A stretch of 64,000 bases of DNA from Dyadobacter sp. 676. Its GTDB lineage: Bacteria > Bacteroidota > Bacteroidia > Cytophagales > Spirosomataceae. The notes beneath the pieces were generated by a model that was not told the DNA's origin, did not search any database, and saw only the letters and a program-made list of their open reading frames with translations. Positions 45,116-54,338 of this stretch are shown here, one piece after another; position 1 is the stretch's first letter; each line of letters opens with the position of its first letter. Made by a program: the position numbers and the translations under genes. The stretch is taken from NCBI RefSeq assembly GCF_040448675.1, contig NZ_CP159289.1, positions 2,604,001 to 2,668,000 of the forward strand. The letters are read 5' to 3'.

Positions 45116-45298
45116 TGTAACGACATTAATTAACAGGACGACATTCGGCAAGGCAAATATTAGAATTGCATTAAAACGATATTTTGCAGGATTTAAAGTG
45201 CGTAAAAATTGTTATTATTGTAACTTTTGATAAACTCCAATATCAGTTGTTCAAGTTTTTTAACCTAACATTCCCTCGTTAAGTCAGTGTTTCCAGGT

Positions 45299-48200
45299 AT
45301 GAAAAATTGGTGGTTCGGCCGGTTTCGTTTTGTAGTGATTGTAATGGCGCTGGTAGTGCTTACTTCCATGGCATCCGTGGCGTGGAAAATGATGGCGGTA
45401 AAACCGGAAGCTGTCAAAACCAGGGCTGCGGCAATTACCGAACCAAAACATAAGGCGCCCCGAAAACGCCATGATCCGGTGGTTGTGCTGCCCGAAAATC
45501 AATGGGTCGACAGTACGCTCAAATCGCTGACAATCGAACAGAAGATCGGCCAGCTTTTTATGGTCGCGACGTTTTCCAACCGCGACGAATCCCATTACAG
45601 ATACATCGACAAGCTGATCAACGATTACCAGATCGGTGGCCTGATATTCTTCCAGGGCGGCCCGGTGGGCCAGGCGCAGCTTACGAACCGCTATCAGTCG
45701 CACTCCAATATCCCGCTGTTTATCGGTATCGACGGCGAATGGGGCCTCGGCATGCGGCTCGACAGCACCATTTCTTTCCCGAAGCAGATGGTACTCGGCG
45801 CGATACAGGACGATCGGCTGATTTATCGCATGGGCGACGACATTGCACGCCAATGCAAGCGCCTCGGAATCCATATCAATTTCGCGCCTGTATCCGATGT
45901 AAACAGCAATCCGGCGAATCCGGTAATCGGTATACGTTCGTTCGGCGAAGACCGCGAAAATGTGGCGCGGAAATCGATCGCCTACATGAAAGGCCTGCAG
46001 CATAACCGCATTATCGCCACCGCCAAGCATTTTCCCGGGCATGGCGACACGGATGCCGATTCGCATTTCACATTGCCCGTTCTGACGCATTCTTTGGAAC
46101 AGCTCAACGACACCGATCTGTATCCTTACCGGGAAATGATAGCAGACAGCCTCATGGGCGTTCTGAATGCACATTTGTACATTCCTGTATTAGACAATAC
46201 GCCGAATCAGGCCAGCTCGCTTTCCGACAAGGTAGTGAATGGCCTGTTGCGTAAGGACCTCGGCTTCCGCGGACTGGTATTTACCGATGCCATGAATATG
46301 CGCGGCGTGCTCAAAAATGGCAAGGCCGCCGATGTGAACTTCAAAGCGCTGGTAGCCGGCAACGATGTACTCCTCTACCCCGAAAGCATTGCCGAGACCG
46401 TGGCCCGCATCAAAGACGCCATCAACCAGAAACTGATCAGCGAAAAGATCATCGATGACAAGGTAAAACGAATTTTGCAGGCCAAGTACTGGGCCGGACT
46501 GAGCCGGTACAAGCCCATCGACATCCACAATCTTTACAACGACCTCAACAGCGAGACAAGCAAAGAGCTCTACTGCGAACTTTGCGAGGCTTCCGTTACC
46601 GTCGTGAAAAATGACAACAACCTGCTGCCGATCGGTTCGGTGCTGGATAATAACCTGGCGTCGGTAAGCATTGGCGAGGGTAGCAGCGTAGCATTCCAGA
46701 AAATGCTCTCGACCTACAAGCCGATGCGCAGCTACTCCTTTTACGATGCGCCGTCGTCGCAGGAGCAGATCACCGAAATGCTGGGGTATTTGCAACCTTA
46801 CAACACGGTCATCGTGGCCGTGCATGGTATCAGTTCCAAACCGGGCCGCAACAACGGGATTACACCCGCCATGGCCGACTTCGTGAACCAGCTCAAACAA
46901 CAGAACAAAAAGGTAATTCTTTGCCTGTTCGGTTCGCCATACAGCATTCAGTTTTTCCCCGAAACAGATGTGATAATCTGTGCGAATCAGGACGGAAAGG
47001 ACCAGCAGGAAATCGTTCCGCAGATCATTTTCGGTGCCCTCGGCTCGAAGGGGCGCCTGCCGGTGTCGGTGCAGCCCTACAAGGCGGGTAGCGGCGTGAA
47101 TACGGCTTCCATTAACCGCATTGCATTCGGCACGCCGGAAAGTGTGGGAATGGATGGCATAACATTGAAAAAAATCGATGAAATCGCGATGTCGGCGGTA
47201 AACGATCATGTTTTCCCCGGCTGCGAAGTGCTAGTGGCGCGGCAGGGCAAAATCGTTTACGAGAAACAGTTCGGCGGACTGAGCTATCGAACCAACGAGC
47301 GGGTAACGCCGGAAACGATTTATGACCTGGCATCCCTTACCAAAGTGTCGGCCACATTGCAGGCTGTGATGCTGCTTTACGACCGGAAACAAATCAATCT
47401 GGACGACAAGGCATCGAAATACCTGCCCGAACTCGCCGGTACCAACAAACAGAACTTCACTATCCGCGACCTGTTACTCCACCGTTCGGGGCTCATTTCA
47501 TTCTATCCATCGCTTTGGGACAGGACCAAAACCAGCGCGGGAGGCTTGCTGCCCGAATATTATAGCTCCAAACAGGATACCACCTACTATCTGCAAGTGG
47601 CGCCGAAGCTTTTTGCTAAGGGTGCGTTACGCGACTCGGTTTGGAAATGGGTCGTGGAATCGCCCATGAACAACCGCCGCGACCGTGCAGGCAATTACGG
47701 TTATCTGTACAGCGACCTCGGCTTCTTGACCTTGCAAAAGATCGTGGAAAGAGTAGTCGGCCAGCCGCTCGACATTTTCCTGGCCGCCAACATTTACGAA
47801 CCGCTCGGGCTGCCTTACCTGGGCTTCAACCCGCTGCGCCGTTTTTCCGAAAAACAGATTGCACCTACGGAACAGGATTACCGTTTCCGCGGGCAGCTGC
47901 TGCAAGGCACGGTGCACGACCAGATGGCAGCCATTGTAGGCGGCGTTTCAGGTCACGCTGGGCTGTTCGGTACCGCCCGCGACCTTGCCGTTTTATTGCA
48001 AATGAACCTCTGGAAAGGCAATTATGCCGGAAAGCGCTATTACGAACAAGCCACCGTTCCGTTCTTCTCGCGCATGTACGACGAATCGCACCATCGCGGA
48101 CTCGGCTGGGACAAGGCGCCGGCGGACGGCAATAGTTCCTACGTGTCGCCCCAGGCGTCCATCAACTCGTTCGGCCACACCGGTTTCACGGGTACGATGG

Positions 48201-48358
48201 TGTGGGTCGACCCCGAGGAAGATCTGATATTTGTATTCCTTTCAAACCGCGTAAACCCCGATCCGGAAAACACGGCTATCACCACCCAGCGTACACGAAG
48301 AAAAATCCAGGACGTTGTGTACAGTTCATTGATTCAACGGAAAAACCAGCTTCCTTAA
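45299..48358 (+). CDS. GH3 beta-N-acetylhexosaminidase fused to beta-lactamase-like serine hydrolase
   Basis: 1019 residues from the ATG at 45299 (the GTG at 45287 adds only four residues). An N-terminal membrane anchor or signal (FVVIVMALVVLTSMASVAW) precedes the NagZ-like GH3 barrel, with TIEQKIGQLFMVA, KHFPGHGDTDADSH at about residue 243 (the His/Asp catalytic loop) and FTDAMNMRGV. A Rossmann-like linker follows, then from about residue 610 a class C beta-lactamase fold with S679-L-T-K682, YSDLGF and HTGFTG. The combination suggests one periplasmic protein that removes GlcNAc and then cleaves a peptide or ester bond, plausibly on muropeptides. Confidence 0.9.
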   Translation: MKNWWFGRFRFVVIVMALVVLTSMASVAWKMMAVKPEAVKTRAAAITEPKHKAPRKRHDPVVVLPENQWVDSTLKSLTIEQKIGQLFMVATFSNRDESHYRYIDKLINDYQIGGLIFFQGGPVGQAQLTNRYQSHSNIPLFIGIDGEWGLGMRLDSTISFPKQMVLGAIQDDRLIYRMGDDIARQCKRLGIHINFAPVSDVNSNPANPVIGIRSFGEDRENVARKSIAYMKGLQHNRIIATAKHFPGHGDTDADSHFTLPVLTHSLEQLNDTDLYPYREMIADSLMGVLNAHLYIPVLDNTPNQASSLSDKVVNGLLRKDLGFRGLVFTDAMNMRGVLKNGKAADVNFKALVAGNDVLLYPESIAETVARIKDAINQKLISEKIIDDKVKRILQAKYWAGLSRYKPIDIHNLYNDLNSETSKELYCELCEASVTVVKNDNNLLPIGSVLDNNLASVSIGEGSSVAFQKMLSTYKPMRSYSFYDAPSSQEQITEMLGYLQPYNTVIVAVHGISSKPGRNNGITPAMADFVNQLKQQNKKVILCLFGSPYSIQFFPETDVIICANQDGKDQQEIVPQIIFGALGSKGRLPVSVQPYKAGSGVNTASINRIAFGTPESVGMDGITLKKIDEIAMSAVNDHVFPGCEVLVARQGKIVYEKQFGGLSYRTNERVTPETIYDLASLTKVSATLQAVMLLYDRKQINLDDKASKYLPELAGTNKQNFTIRDLLLHRSGLISFYPSLWDRTKTSAGGLLPEYYSSKQDTTYYLQVAPKLFAKGALRDSVWKWVVESPMNNRRDRAGNYGYLYSDLGFLTLQKIVERVVGQPLDIFLAANIYEPLGLPYLGFNPLRRFSEKQIAPTEQDYRFRGQLLQGTVHDQMAAIVGGVSGHAGLFGTARDLAVLLQMNLWKGNYAGKRYYEQATVPFFSRMYDESHHRGLGWDKAPADGNSSYVSPQASINSFGHTGFTGTMVWVDPEEDLIFVFLSNRVNPDPENTAITTQRTRRKIQDVVYSSLIQRKNQLP

Positions 48359-48435
48359 ATCACCATCGGCGTATTTGAAAAATATCTCTAACTTTACCAG
48401 TCAAAAGGTTAGCGGAAAGATATTTAGACAGATAC

Positions 48436-51400
48436 ATGAAAAAAACATTTATTAAAGAGAGTTTACTTACCATTTTCGCCACGGTATTCTGCCTGGCATT
48501 TTCTTTTGGACAGACTACGATTACCACCGGGACAATCACCCCGTCGCCGGCTTGCGTGGGAGGCGATCTTTCGGTACCATTCACAACCACAGGTACAGTG
48601 GCGCCAGCCGTGGTTTTCGTTGCACAGTTATCCGATGCCGCAGGTGTCTTTAGCGCGACTCCAACAGAAATCGGAACTTCCGCGGCGTCGCCAATTGCAG
48701 CAACTATTCCAACCTCAACGACCGCCGGAGCCGGCTATAAAATTCGCGTAGTTTCCAAGCTTGCAGCAGTAATTAAGATTACAGGTTCTGAAAGTGTCGC
48801 CATCACAATCAATGCGGTTCCTGCAACTCCTACCGTAACCACGCCTGTCAACTATACGCAAGGAGACACGCCCACTGCACTTACGGCCACACCTGCAACG
48901 GGGCTTTTGTGGTACTCCTCCGCATCTGGCGGCAGTGGCTCCGCAACAGCGCCTACACCATCAACAGCTATCGCCGGAACTACAAGTTACTGGGTATCTC
49001 AAAAGATAACAGGATGCGAAAGTGAGCGAGCCAAAATTGATGTGGTCGTAGCTCCATGTACACCTCCGGCCGCCCCGGCAGTTACCAACAAATCTTACAC
49101 AGTTGGAGACGCTTCAACCCCATTGACTGCTACCGGCGCGGCAGGTGCAACTTTTAAATGGTATTCGGCTGCCACAGGTGGAACCGGTTCCGCAACAGCG
49201 CCTACACCATCGACAGCCACAGCTGGAACGACCAGCTATTTTGTATCCCAAACCGTAGGAGGATGTGAAAGCGCCCGCGCTGAAATCGTTGTAACGGTAA
49301 GTGCATGCACACCGCCCGCAGCACCGACCGTCGCTAACAAATCATACACAGTGGGCGATGCGGCGGCTCCATTAACCGCAACTGGATCAAATTTGAAATG
49401 GTATTCGGCCGCCACAGGTGGAACCGGTTCTACAACCGCGCCTACACCTTCAACGGCGGCAGCAGGTACAACCAGCTATTTTGTATCCCAAACCGTAGGA
49501 GGATGTGAAAGCGCCCGCGCTGAAATCGTTGTAACGGTAAATGCCTGTACACCGCCGGCGGCGCCAACGGTCGCTAATAAATCATACACAGTGGGCGATG
49601 CGGCGACTCCATTAACCGCAATAGGTACAAATTTGAAATGGTATTCGGCCGCCACAGGTGGAACCGGTTCTGCAACCGCACCTACTCCGTCGACCGCCGC
49701 TCCCGGGACAACCAACTATTACGTTTCTCAAACGGTCGGTGGCTGTGAAAGTGCAAGAGCTCAAATTGTGGTAACCGTAAGTGCTTGTACGCCGCCAGCA
49801 GCGCCGGGTGTAAGCAATGTTTCATATTGTATAGGAGCCGCAACCACCGCGCTTACCGCTACCGGTTCCAATCTGAAATGGTACACCCAGTCATCAGGCG
49901 GTACTGGCTCGTCAACCGCACCTAAACCTTCGAGCGCAACAGCGGGCGTTACGAGCTACTACGTGTCTCAAACCGTAGGTGCTTGCGAAAGCGCGAGGGC
50001 CGAAATTAAGGTAACAATCCGCGAAACTCCTGCTCCCAATGCCACATCACCTGTCGAATATTGCCTGAACGAAAAAGCTTCACCGTTAACTGCCGACGGC
50101 GAGAACCTGAAATGGTATATGTCGTCAACCGGCGGAACCGCCTTGTCGGGAACCCCCACACCCGTTACAACCGCTGCTGGAACGACGCGCTATTATGTTT
50201 CCCAAACAGTGAATGGGTGTGAAAGCCAGGCCAGAAAGGAAGTAGCTGTGGTTGTAAAGAACCCATCTACTGCCCCGGCTGTTACTGCAACGGTGAACCT
50301 TTGCCAAAACTCAACGGCAACTGCCTTGACTGCCACCGGAACCGCCCTTAAATGGTACACTACCGCAAGCGGAGGCACCGCATTAGCTGGCGCGCCGGTA
50401 CCAGTAACAACAACTGTGGGCACTACCAGCTACTACGTCAGCCAAACAACCGCAGGACTGTGTGAAGGTCCGAGAGCAAAAATCGATGTGATAATTAAAG
50501 ATACCCCCGCGGCACCAACTGTTAAACCTGTTGATTATTGCGTTGGCGAAAAACCCATCGCATTGACCCCTTCCGGACCGGTTTACAAATGGTACACCGT
50601 ACCGACCGGCGGTTCAGGATCGACCACAGCTCCAACGCCAACTGCGACGACTGTCGGTACGACGTCCTATTATGTTACCCAATCCACGACTTATGGAAAC
50701 CTCACGTGCGAGAGTACACGCTCGAAGCTGGATGTGACTATCAATGCTACGCCTGCGAATGTGACGGCATTGTCGGAAGCATTCTGTCAGGAACGTGCGG
50801 ATAAAAATTACACTTTTCCTACACAGGCGTCGGCGGGCAATACTTTGAACTGGTATGCGGCCGCAACCGGCGGAACAGCCAGCAAAACGGCACCCTCCAT
50901 TAACCTGAAAGACGCAAAAGAAACGACTTACTATGTAACGCAGGTCACGGGCAAAGGCTGCGAAAGCACCACGCGCATTGCACAGAAAATTCTCGTAAAA
51001 CCTCTTCCCGGCCTCCCCGGCATTCCACAACCGCTGATCGAATATTGCCAGTTCGTAGCTGCAAAGCCATTGGAAGCGACGGCTGTTACGAATGCGACGC
51101 TGGATTGGTATGGAACTAACGCGACAGGCGGCACGGCAAGCCCCAATCCACCGACCCCGTCAACGGCGGAAGGTGGAACTACGTCCTACTATGTCGGACA
51201 AACGCTGGCCGGATGTGCTGGCGACCGTGCGAAAATCGATGTGAAAATCAATACCACACCGAAACCATCGACCAAGACATACCTCGAATATTGCCAGAAC
51301 GACAAAGCCCCGGCACTCGACGCCACCGGAACTGTTTTGAAATGGTACCGCGGTGCAAACGACACCGAATTTCAAGGCGTTCCTTTCATTCCGTTTACCG

Positions 51401-52572
51401 AAAAGGTTCAGGATTATTCGTTCTATGTAACGCAAACAGGAACAAACGGCTGCGAAAGCCCCAAGGAGGAGATCAAAATTCATATCAAGGCATTGCCCTC
51501 CGCGACGATTTCCGGTAACTCCACCATCGATCTCGGGCAGTCGGCGACCATTAACATCAAGTTTACCGGCGACGGGCCGTGGAAATATATTCTGTCCAAC
51601 GGCGATACCGCAACGACCGACCAGGCTAACCACCAGGTGGAAGTTAAACCGAATACTACAACCAGCTACCTCCTCACCGAAGTTTCCAACGCTTGCGGCA
51701 AAGGTACCATTAACGGTCTGGCCGTTGTTACGGTGAAAGTTCCGACCATCAACTCGGGAAGCCCCTCCGTTTCGGAAATTTGTGCCGGGAAGCCGTTCAC
51801 AGTGCCATTCCAGCAGTCGGGCGATTTCCCTGCCGGCAATACCTTCAAGTTGCAGGTGGCGACCGAGAATGCGGATGCCAAATTCTATACGATCCCGTCG
51901 ACTGCCACCGCAAACACCGTGTCGGCCACATTCCCCGATACAACCAGGGGAGGCGCTTACTTCGTGCGGGTGATCAGCTCGGGCACGAATCCCGACTTTA
52001 CCGTAAAAGGAAGCGTAAGTCCGATCACGATCAACGCAAGTCCGCTGCCTGTGGCCACGCTGACAGGCACTCAAACGATCGTGGTTGGAGAAACGGCGGA
52101 GCTCAAAGCGGAAATTACCGGAAAATCGCCCTGGGTGATTACGCTGAACAATGGGACCAAAGACACGCTCATCAACGCGAACGCGACCCCGTTTGTTTTC
52201 AAACTGGCTCCCAAAGTAACCACCACCTACGCCATTACCAAAGTAACCAACGGCTGTGGTATCGGCAGGGGCGTAGGCACCGTAAGGGTGCAGGTTGATC
52301 CGATTCTGGGCGTGGAGCCACCCGCGCCGGCAAACTGGGCGAAGGTTTACCCCACGGTGATCAACGGCAAATGTACCGTCGAAGTGACGGGCACTATTTC
52401 TCCGAAACAGGCGAAAATCGAAGTCGTGGACCTCAACGGCCGTCCGCGCGCGAGCCAGGCGATCAAACAGCAAAAGACGGAAGTCGATTTCGCCAATTAT
52501 CCTTCGGGACTTTACCTGCTGCGCATTCAAAATGGTAATCTGAGCACCGTGCAGCGCGTGATAAAACCCTGA
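48436..52572 (+). CDS. Giant secreted Ig-like repeat protein with T9SS sorting domain
   Basis: 1378 residues. Signal peptide ending near FSFGQ. After an N-terminal beta domain come eleven Ig-like repeats of about 75-90 residues (about 130-1010), each with a Tyr/Cys-containing first strand, LTATG-NLKWY, a GGTGS-type turn, GTTSYYVSQT and a closing CES-R-I-V motif. Early repeats lack the first-strand Cys; from the fifth onward it reappears (VSYCIG, VEYCLNE), giving a likely disulphide with the CES Cys. Further beta domains follow, then a sorting domain (VYPTVINGKCTVEV ... SGLYLLRIQNG). Probably a surface adhesin or spacer exported by T9SS. Confidence 0.88.
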   Translation: MKKTFIKESLLTIFATVFCLAFSFGQTTITTGTITPSPACVGGDLSVPFTTTGTVAPAVVFVAQLSDAAGVFSATPTEIGTSAASPIAATIPTSTTAGAGYKIRVVSKLAAVIKITGSESVAITINAVPATPTVTTPVNYTQGDTPTALTATPATGLLWYSSASGGSGSATAPTPSTAIAGTTSYWVSQKITGCESERAKIDVVVAPCTPPAAPAVTNKSYTVGDASTPLTATGAAGATFKWYSAATGGTGSATAPTPSTATAGTTSYFVSQTVGGCESARAEIVVTVSACTPPAAPTVANKSYTVGDAAAPLTATGSNLKWYSAATGGTGSTTAPTPSTAAAGTTSYFVSQTVGGCESARAEIVVTVNACTPPAAPTVANKSYTVGDAATPLTAIGTNLKWYSAATGGTGSATAPTPSTAAPGTTNYYVSQTVGGCESARAQIVVTVSACTPPAAPGVSNVSYCIGAATTALTATGSNLKWYTQSSGGTGSSTAPKPSSATAGVTSYYVSQTVGACESARAEIKVTIRETPAPNATSPVEYCLNEKASPLTADGENLKWYMSSTGGTALSGTPTPVTTAAGTTRYYVSQTVNGCESQARKEVAVVVKNPSTAPAVTATVNLCQNSTATALTATGTALKWYTTASGGTALAGAPVPVTTTVGTTSYYVSQTTAGLCEGPRAKIDVIIKDTPAAPTVKPVDYCVGEKPIALTPSGPVYKWYTVPTGGSGSTTAPTPTATTVGTTSYYVTQSTTYGNLTCESTRSKLDVTINATPANVTALSEAFCQERADKNYTFPTQASAGNTLNWYAAATGGTASKTAPSINLKDAKETTYYVTQVTGKGCESTTRIAQKILVKPLPGLPGIPQPLIEYCQFVAAKPLEATAVTNATLDWYGTNATGGTASPNPPTPSTAEGGTTSYYVGQTLAGCAGDRAKIDVKINTTPKPSTKTYLEYCQNDKAPALDATGTVLKWYRGANDTEFQGVPFIPFTEKVQDYSFYVTQTGTNGCESPKEEIKIHIKALPSATISGNSTIDLGQSATINIKFTGDGPWKYILSNGDTATTDQANHQVEVKPNTTTSYLLTEVSNACGKGTINGLAVVTVKVPTINSGSPSVSEICAGKPFTVPFQQSGDFPAGNTFKLQVATENADAKFYTIPSTATANTVSATFPDTTRGGAYFVRVISSGTNPDFTVKGSVSPITINASPLPVATLTGTQTIVVGETAELKAEITGKSPWVITLNNGTKDTLINANATPFVFKLAPKVTTTYAITKVTNGCGIGRGVGTVRVQVDPILGVEPPAPANWAKVYPTVINGKCTVEVTGTISPKQAKIEVVDLNGRPRASQAIKQQKTEVDFANYPSGLYLLRIQNGNLSTVQRVIKP
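49070..49790 (+). repeat. Near-identical tandem coding repeats (Ig repeats 2-4)
   Basis: Within the giant Ig-repeat gene three consecutive units of about 240 bases are nearly identical at DNA level. For example, the 70-odd bases from ACCAGCTATTTTGTATCCCA through the GAAATCGTTGTAACGGTAA end recur unchanged at 49231-49300 and 49471-49540. This points to recent duplication or gene conversion. Confidence 0.85.
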
Positions 52573-52592
52573 TAACTAATTCAAACAACACG

Positions 52593-52630
52593 ACGGGACA
52601 TTTGTTGCGATGCAATGAATGTCCCGTTTT
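52593..52630 (+). terminator. Terminator after the Ig-repeat gene
   Basis: Stem ACGGGACATT / AATGTCCCGT, with an inner TTGC/GCAA helix, followed by a short T run; 20 bases past the stop. It overlaps the region just before tadA, which supports the tadA start at 52643. Confidence 0.85.
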
Positions 52631-52642
52631 CTTTACCGGCAT

Positions 52643-53095
52643 ATGGATATACAGGCAGACATTACGGACCATTATTTTATGGAAGAAGCCCTGGGCCTCG
52701 CGCGCAAGGCCTACGAGGACGGCGAAATCCCCGTCGGCGCGCTTGTCGTCGCCAGGGACCGGATCATCGGGCGCGGGTACAACCAGACCGAGCGCCTGAA
52801 CGACGTCACCGCTCACGCCGAGATGATCGCAATCACCTCAGCCGCCGACCATCTCGGCTCCAAGTATCTTACGGACTGCACGCTGTACGTAACGCTCGAA
52901 CCGTGCGTCATGTGTGCCGGTGCGCTTTACTGGACGCAGATCAGGCGGGTGGTCGTGGGGGCGATGGACGAAAAACGCGGATTTTCGAGGATTGGTCAAC
53001 CACTTTTGCATCCGAAAACGAAGCTCGTAACGGGCATTATGGCCGCGGAATCGCAAGAGTTGCTCCTCAAATTTTTCAGGCAATTAAGAACATAA
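52643..53095 (+). CDS. tadA: Nucleoside deaminase, tRNA adenosine deaminase TadA
   Basis: 150 residues from the ATG at 52643; an alternative upstream start at 52619 lies inside the terminator hairpin. Zinc deaminase motifs: H58-A-E60 (TAHAEMIAI) and P87-C-V-M-C91 (LEPCVMCAGAL). TadA converts the wobble A of tRNA-Arg(ACG) to inosine; the substrate tRNA gene is itself in this window at 32788-32861. The family-typical C-terminal helix is present. Confidence 0.92.
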   Translation: MDIQADITDHYFMEEALGLARKAYEDGEIPVGALVVARDRIIGRGYNQTERLNDVTAHAEMIAITSAADHLGSKYLTDCTLYVTLEPCVMCAGALYWTQIRRVVVGAMDEKRGFSRIGQPLLHPKTKLVTGIMAAESQELLLKFFRQLRT

Positions 53096-53159
53096 AGCGG
53101 CTTTCTGCTGTTAGCCTTACTGTTAAAACAAATTTTTCAATCATTAAACTACACTAAAA

Positions 53160-53768
53160 ATGGCATTTACACTTGATCCTTTACCTTACGCAAACAATGC
53201 TCTGGAGCCACACTTCGACGCATTGACCATGGAGATACATCACGACCGTCACCACCAGGCTTACGTTACCAATCTGAATGCAGCAGTAACTGGCACTGAG
53301 CTGGAAGGCAAAACCATAGACGAACTTTTGGCCAATATCAGCAAGGCCCCTGCGGCTGTACGCAACAACGGCGGCGGGCACTGGAACCATACATTCTTCT
53401 GGAAATCGCTCTCGGCAAACGGCGGCGGCGAACCTACCGGAGAACTGGGCAAAGCCATCACCGCGAAATTCGGTTCATTCACTGCATTTAAAGACGAATT
53501 CAAAAAAGCCGCCACCGGCCGTTTCGGATCAGGCTGGGCGTGGCTGGTAGTGAAAGACGGCGGCGAGCTGGCTATCACTTCTACTCCTAACCAGGACAAC
53601 CCATTGATGGACATTGCCGAAGTAAAAGGAACTCCGGTAATCGGCCTGGACGTATGGGAGCACGCATATTACCTCAAATATCAAAACAAGCGCCCCGACT
53701 ACATCGACGCGTACTGGAACGTTGTAGACTGGAAAGCTGCTGACGCACTGTACACTGCGGCTAAATAA
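53160..53768 (+). CDS. Superoxide dismutase (Fe/Mn family)
   Basis: 202 residues. Metal ligands: His in [13 protein letters not shown], His in [11 protein letters not shown], and Asp and His in [10 protein letters not shown]. The C-terminal domain has GSGWAWLV and [10 protein letters not shown]. The Gln comes from the C-terminal domain (QDNPL), which by family rules leans toward Mn or cambialistic use, but this is not decisive. No signal peptide, so it is cytoplasmic. It stands alone before tRNA-His. Confidence 0.94.
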   Translation: MAFTLDPLPYANNALEPHFDALTMEIHHDRHHQAYVTNLNAAVTGTELEGKTIDELLANISKAPAAVRNNGGGHWNHTFFWKSLSANGGGEPTGELGKAITAKFGSFTAFKDEFKKAATGRFGSGWAWLVVKDGGELAITSTPNQDNPLMDIAEVKGTPVIGLDVWEHAYYLKYQNKRPDYIDAYWNVVDWKAADALYTAAK

Positions 53769-53823
53769 TCGGGCTTCGGCTACTGAAAGGGTTTGCGGTT
53801 TGTAAAAAATTTGTGAAAATCTC

Positions 53824-53853
53824 TTGCAAGCTGTAAACCTTTTCCTAATTTTG
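53824..53853 (+). promoter_or_regulatory. tRNA-His promoter
   Basis: TTG, 19-base spacer, TAATTTTG, ending 12 bases before the tRNA 5' end: an essentially ideal Bacteroidota promoter. Confidence 0.8.
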
Positions 53854-53865
53854 TGTCCTCAAAAC

Positions 53866-53940
53866 GGAGGTTGTAGCTCAGTTGGTTAGAGCACCAGATT
53901 GTGGTTCTGGGGGTCGCGGGTTCGAGACCCGTCTCCCTCC
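53866..53940 (+). tRNA. tRNA-His (anticodon GTG)
   Basis: D arm GCTCAGTTGGTTAGAGC, anticodon stem CCAGA/TCTGG with loop TTGTGGT (anticodon GTG), T arm GCGGG-TTCGAGA-CCCGT. Numbering back from the D arm gives the extra 5' G (G-1) expected of tRNA-His, facing C73. In this register acceptor pairs 5-68 (T-C) and 6-67 (T-T) are mismatched, which is unusual. CCA is not encoded. Confidence 0.92.
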
Positions 53941-53965
53941 CTTGAAAATAGTTCAAAGTCAAACA

Positions 53966-54006
53966 AAATGCCTGTAAATCAATGATTTACGGGCATTTTT
54001 GTTTTT
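53966..54006 (+). terminator. Terminator of tRNA-His
   Basis: Long stem AAATGCCTGTAAATCA / TGATTTACGGGCATTT followed by T-rich sequence, 25 bases past the tRNA. Confidence 0.9.
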
Positions 54007-54266
54007 CACATTGTATCAAAAAATGCAAAAATTCCCATGTTTTCCAGCGTCATTCGTGTAGTTCGACGCTTTGCGAAATAAGACGCTGAAAAATTCCCGT
54101 AAAATCCCGATTCGCAGCCTGTTCACTGCCTAACAACATTCGGTTAGGTAAATAGCCGAAAGACGAGTGAAGGCTTGCAACCGTCATATTTTGAATTGTA
54201 ACTTTCATTTGCATTGATCATAGTTTAATTTCAGCTTCCGATAACGCCTCACTTCCAAAAATCTTC
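54007..54266. other. Gene-free stretch between tRNA-His and the IS-interrupted gene
   Basis: About 260 AT-richer bases. A minus-strand frame (about 54020-54110) reads FRKASNYTNDAGKHGNFC before a stop but matches nothing I know; a decayed coding fragment is possible. An inverted repeat CAGCGTC ... GACGCTG lies at 54047-54096. Confidence 0.4.
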
Positions 54267-54338
54267 ATGAAGCATCGTGTACTTTTCTGCGTGTTTCTTT
54301 TGCTGTTGAAGCCTTACCCTAATGAGGACAGTGCACGT

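Noticed and set aside
51160-52530. 456-codon minus-strand open frame
   Set aside because: Antisense shadow of the Ig-repeat gene, with no start signal or domain.
53780-53962. 60-codon minus-strand frame over tRNA-His
   Set aside because: It is the antisense of the tRNA gene; such GLEPATPRT-type frames are well-known false genes over tRNAs.
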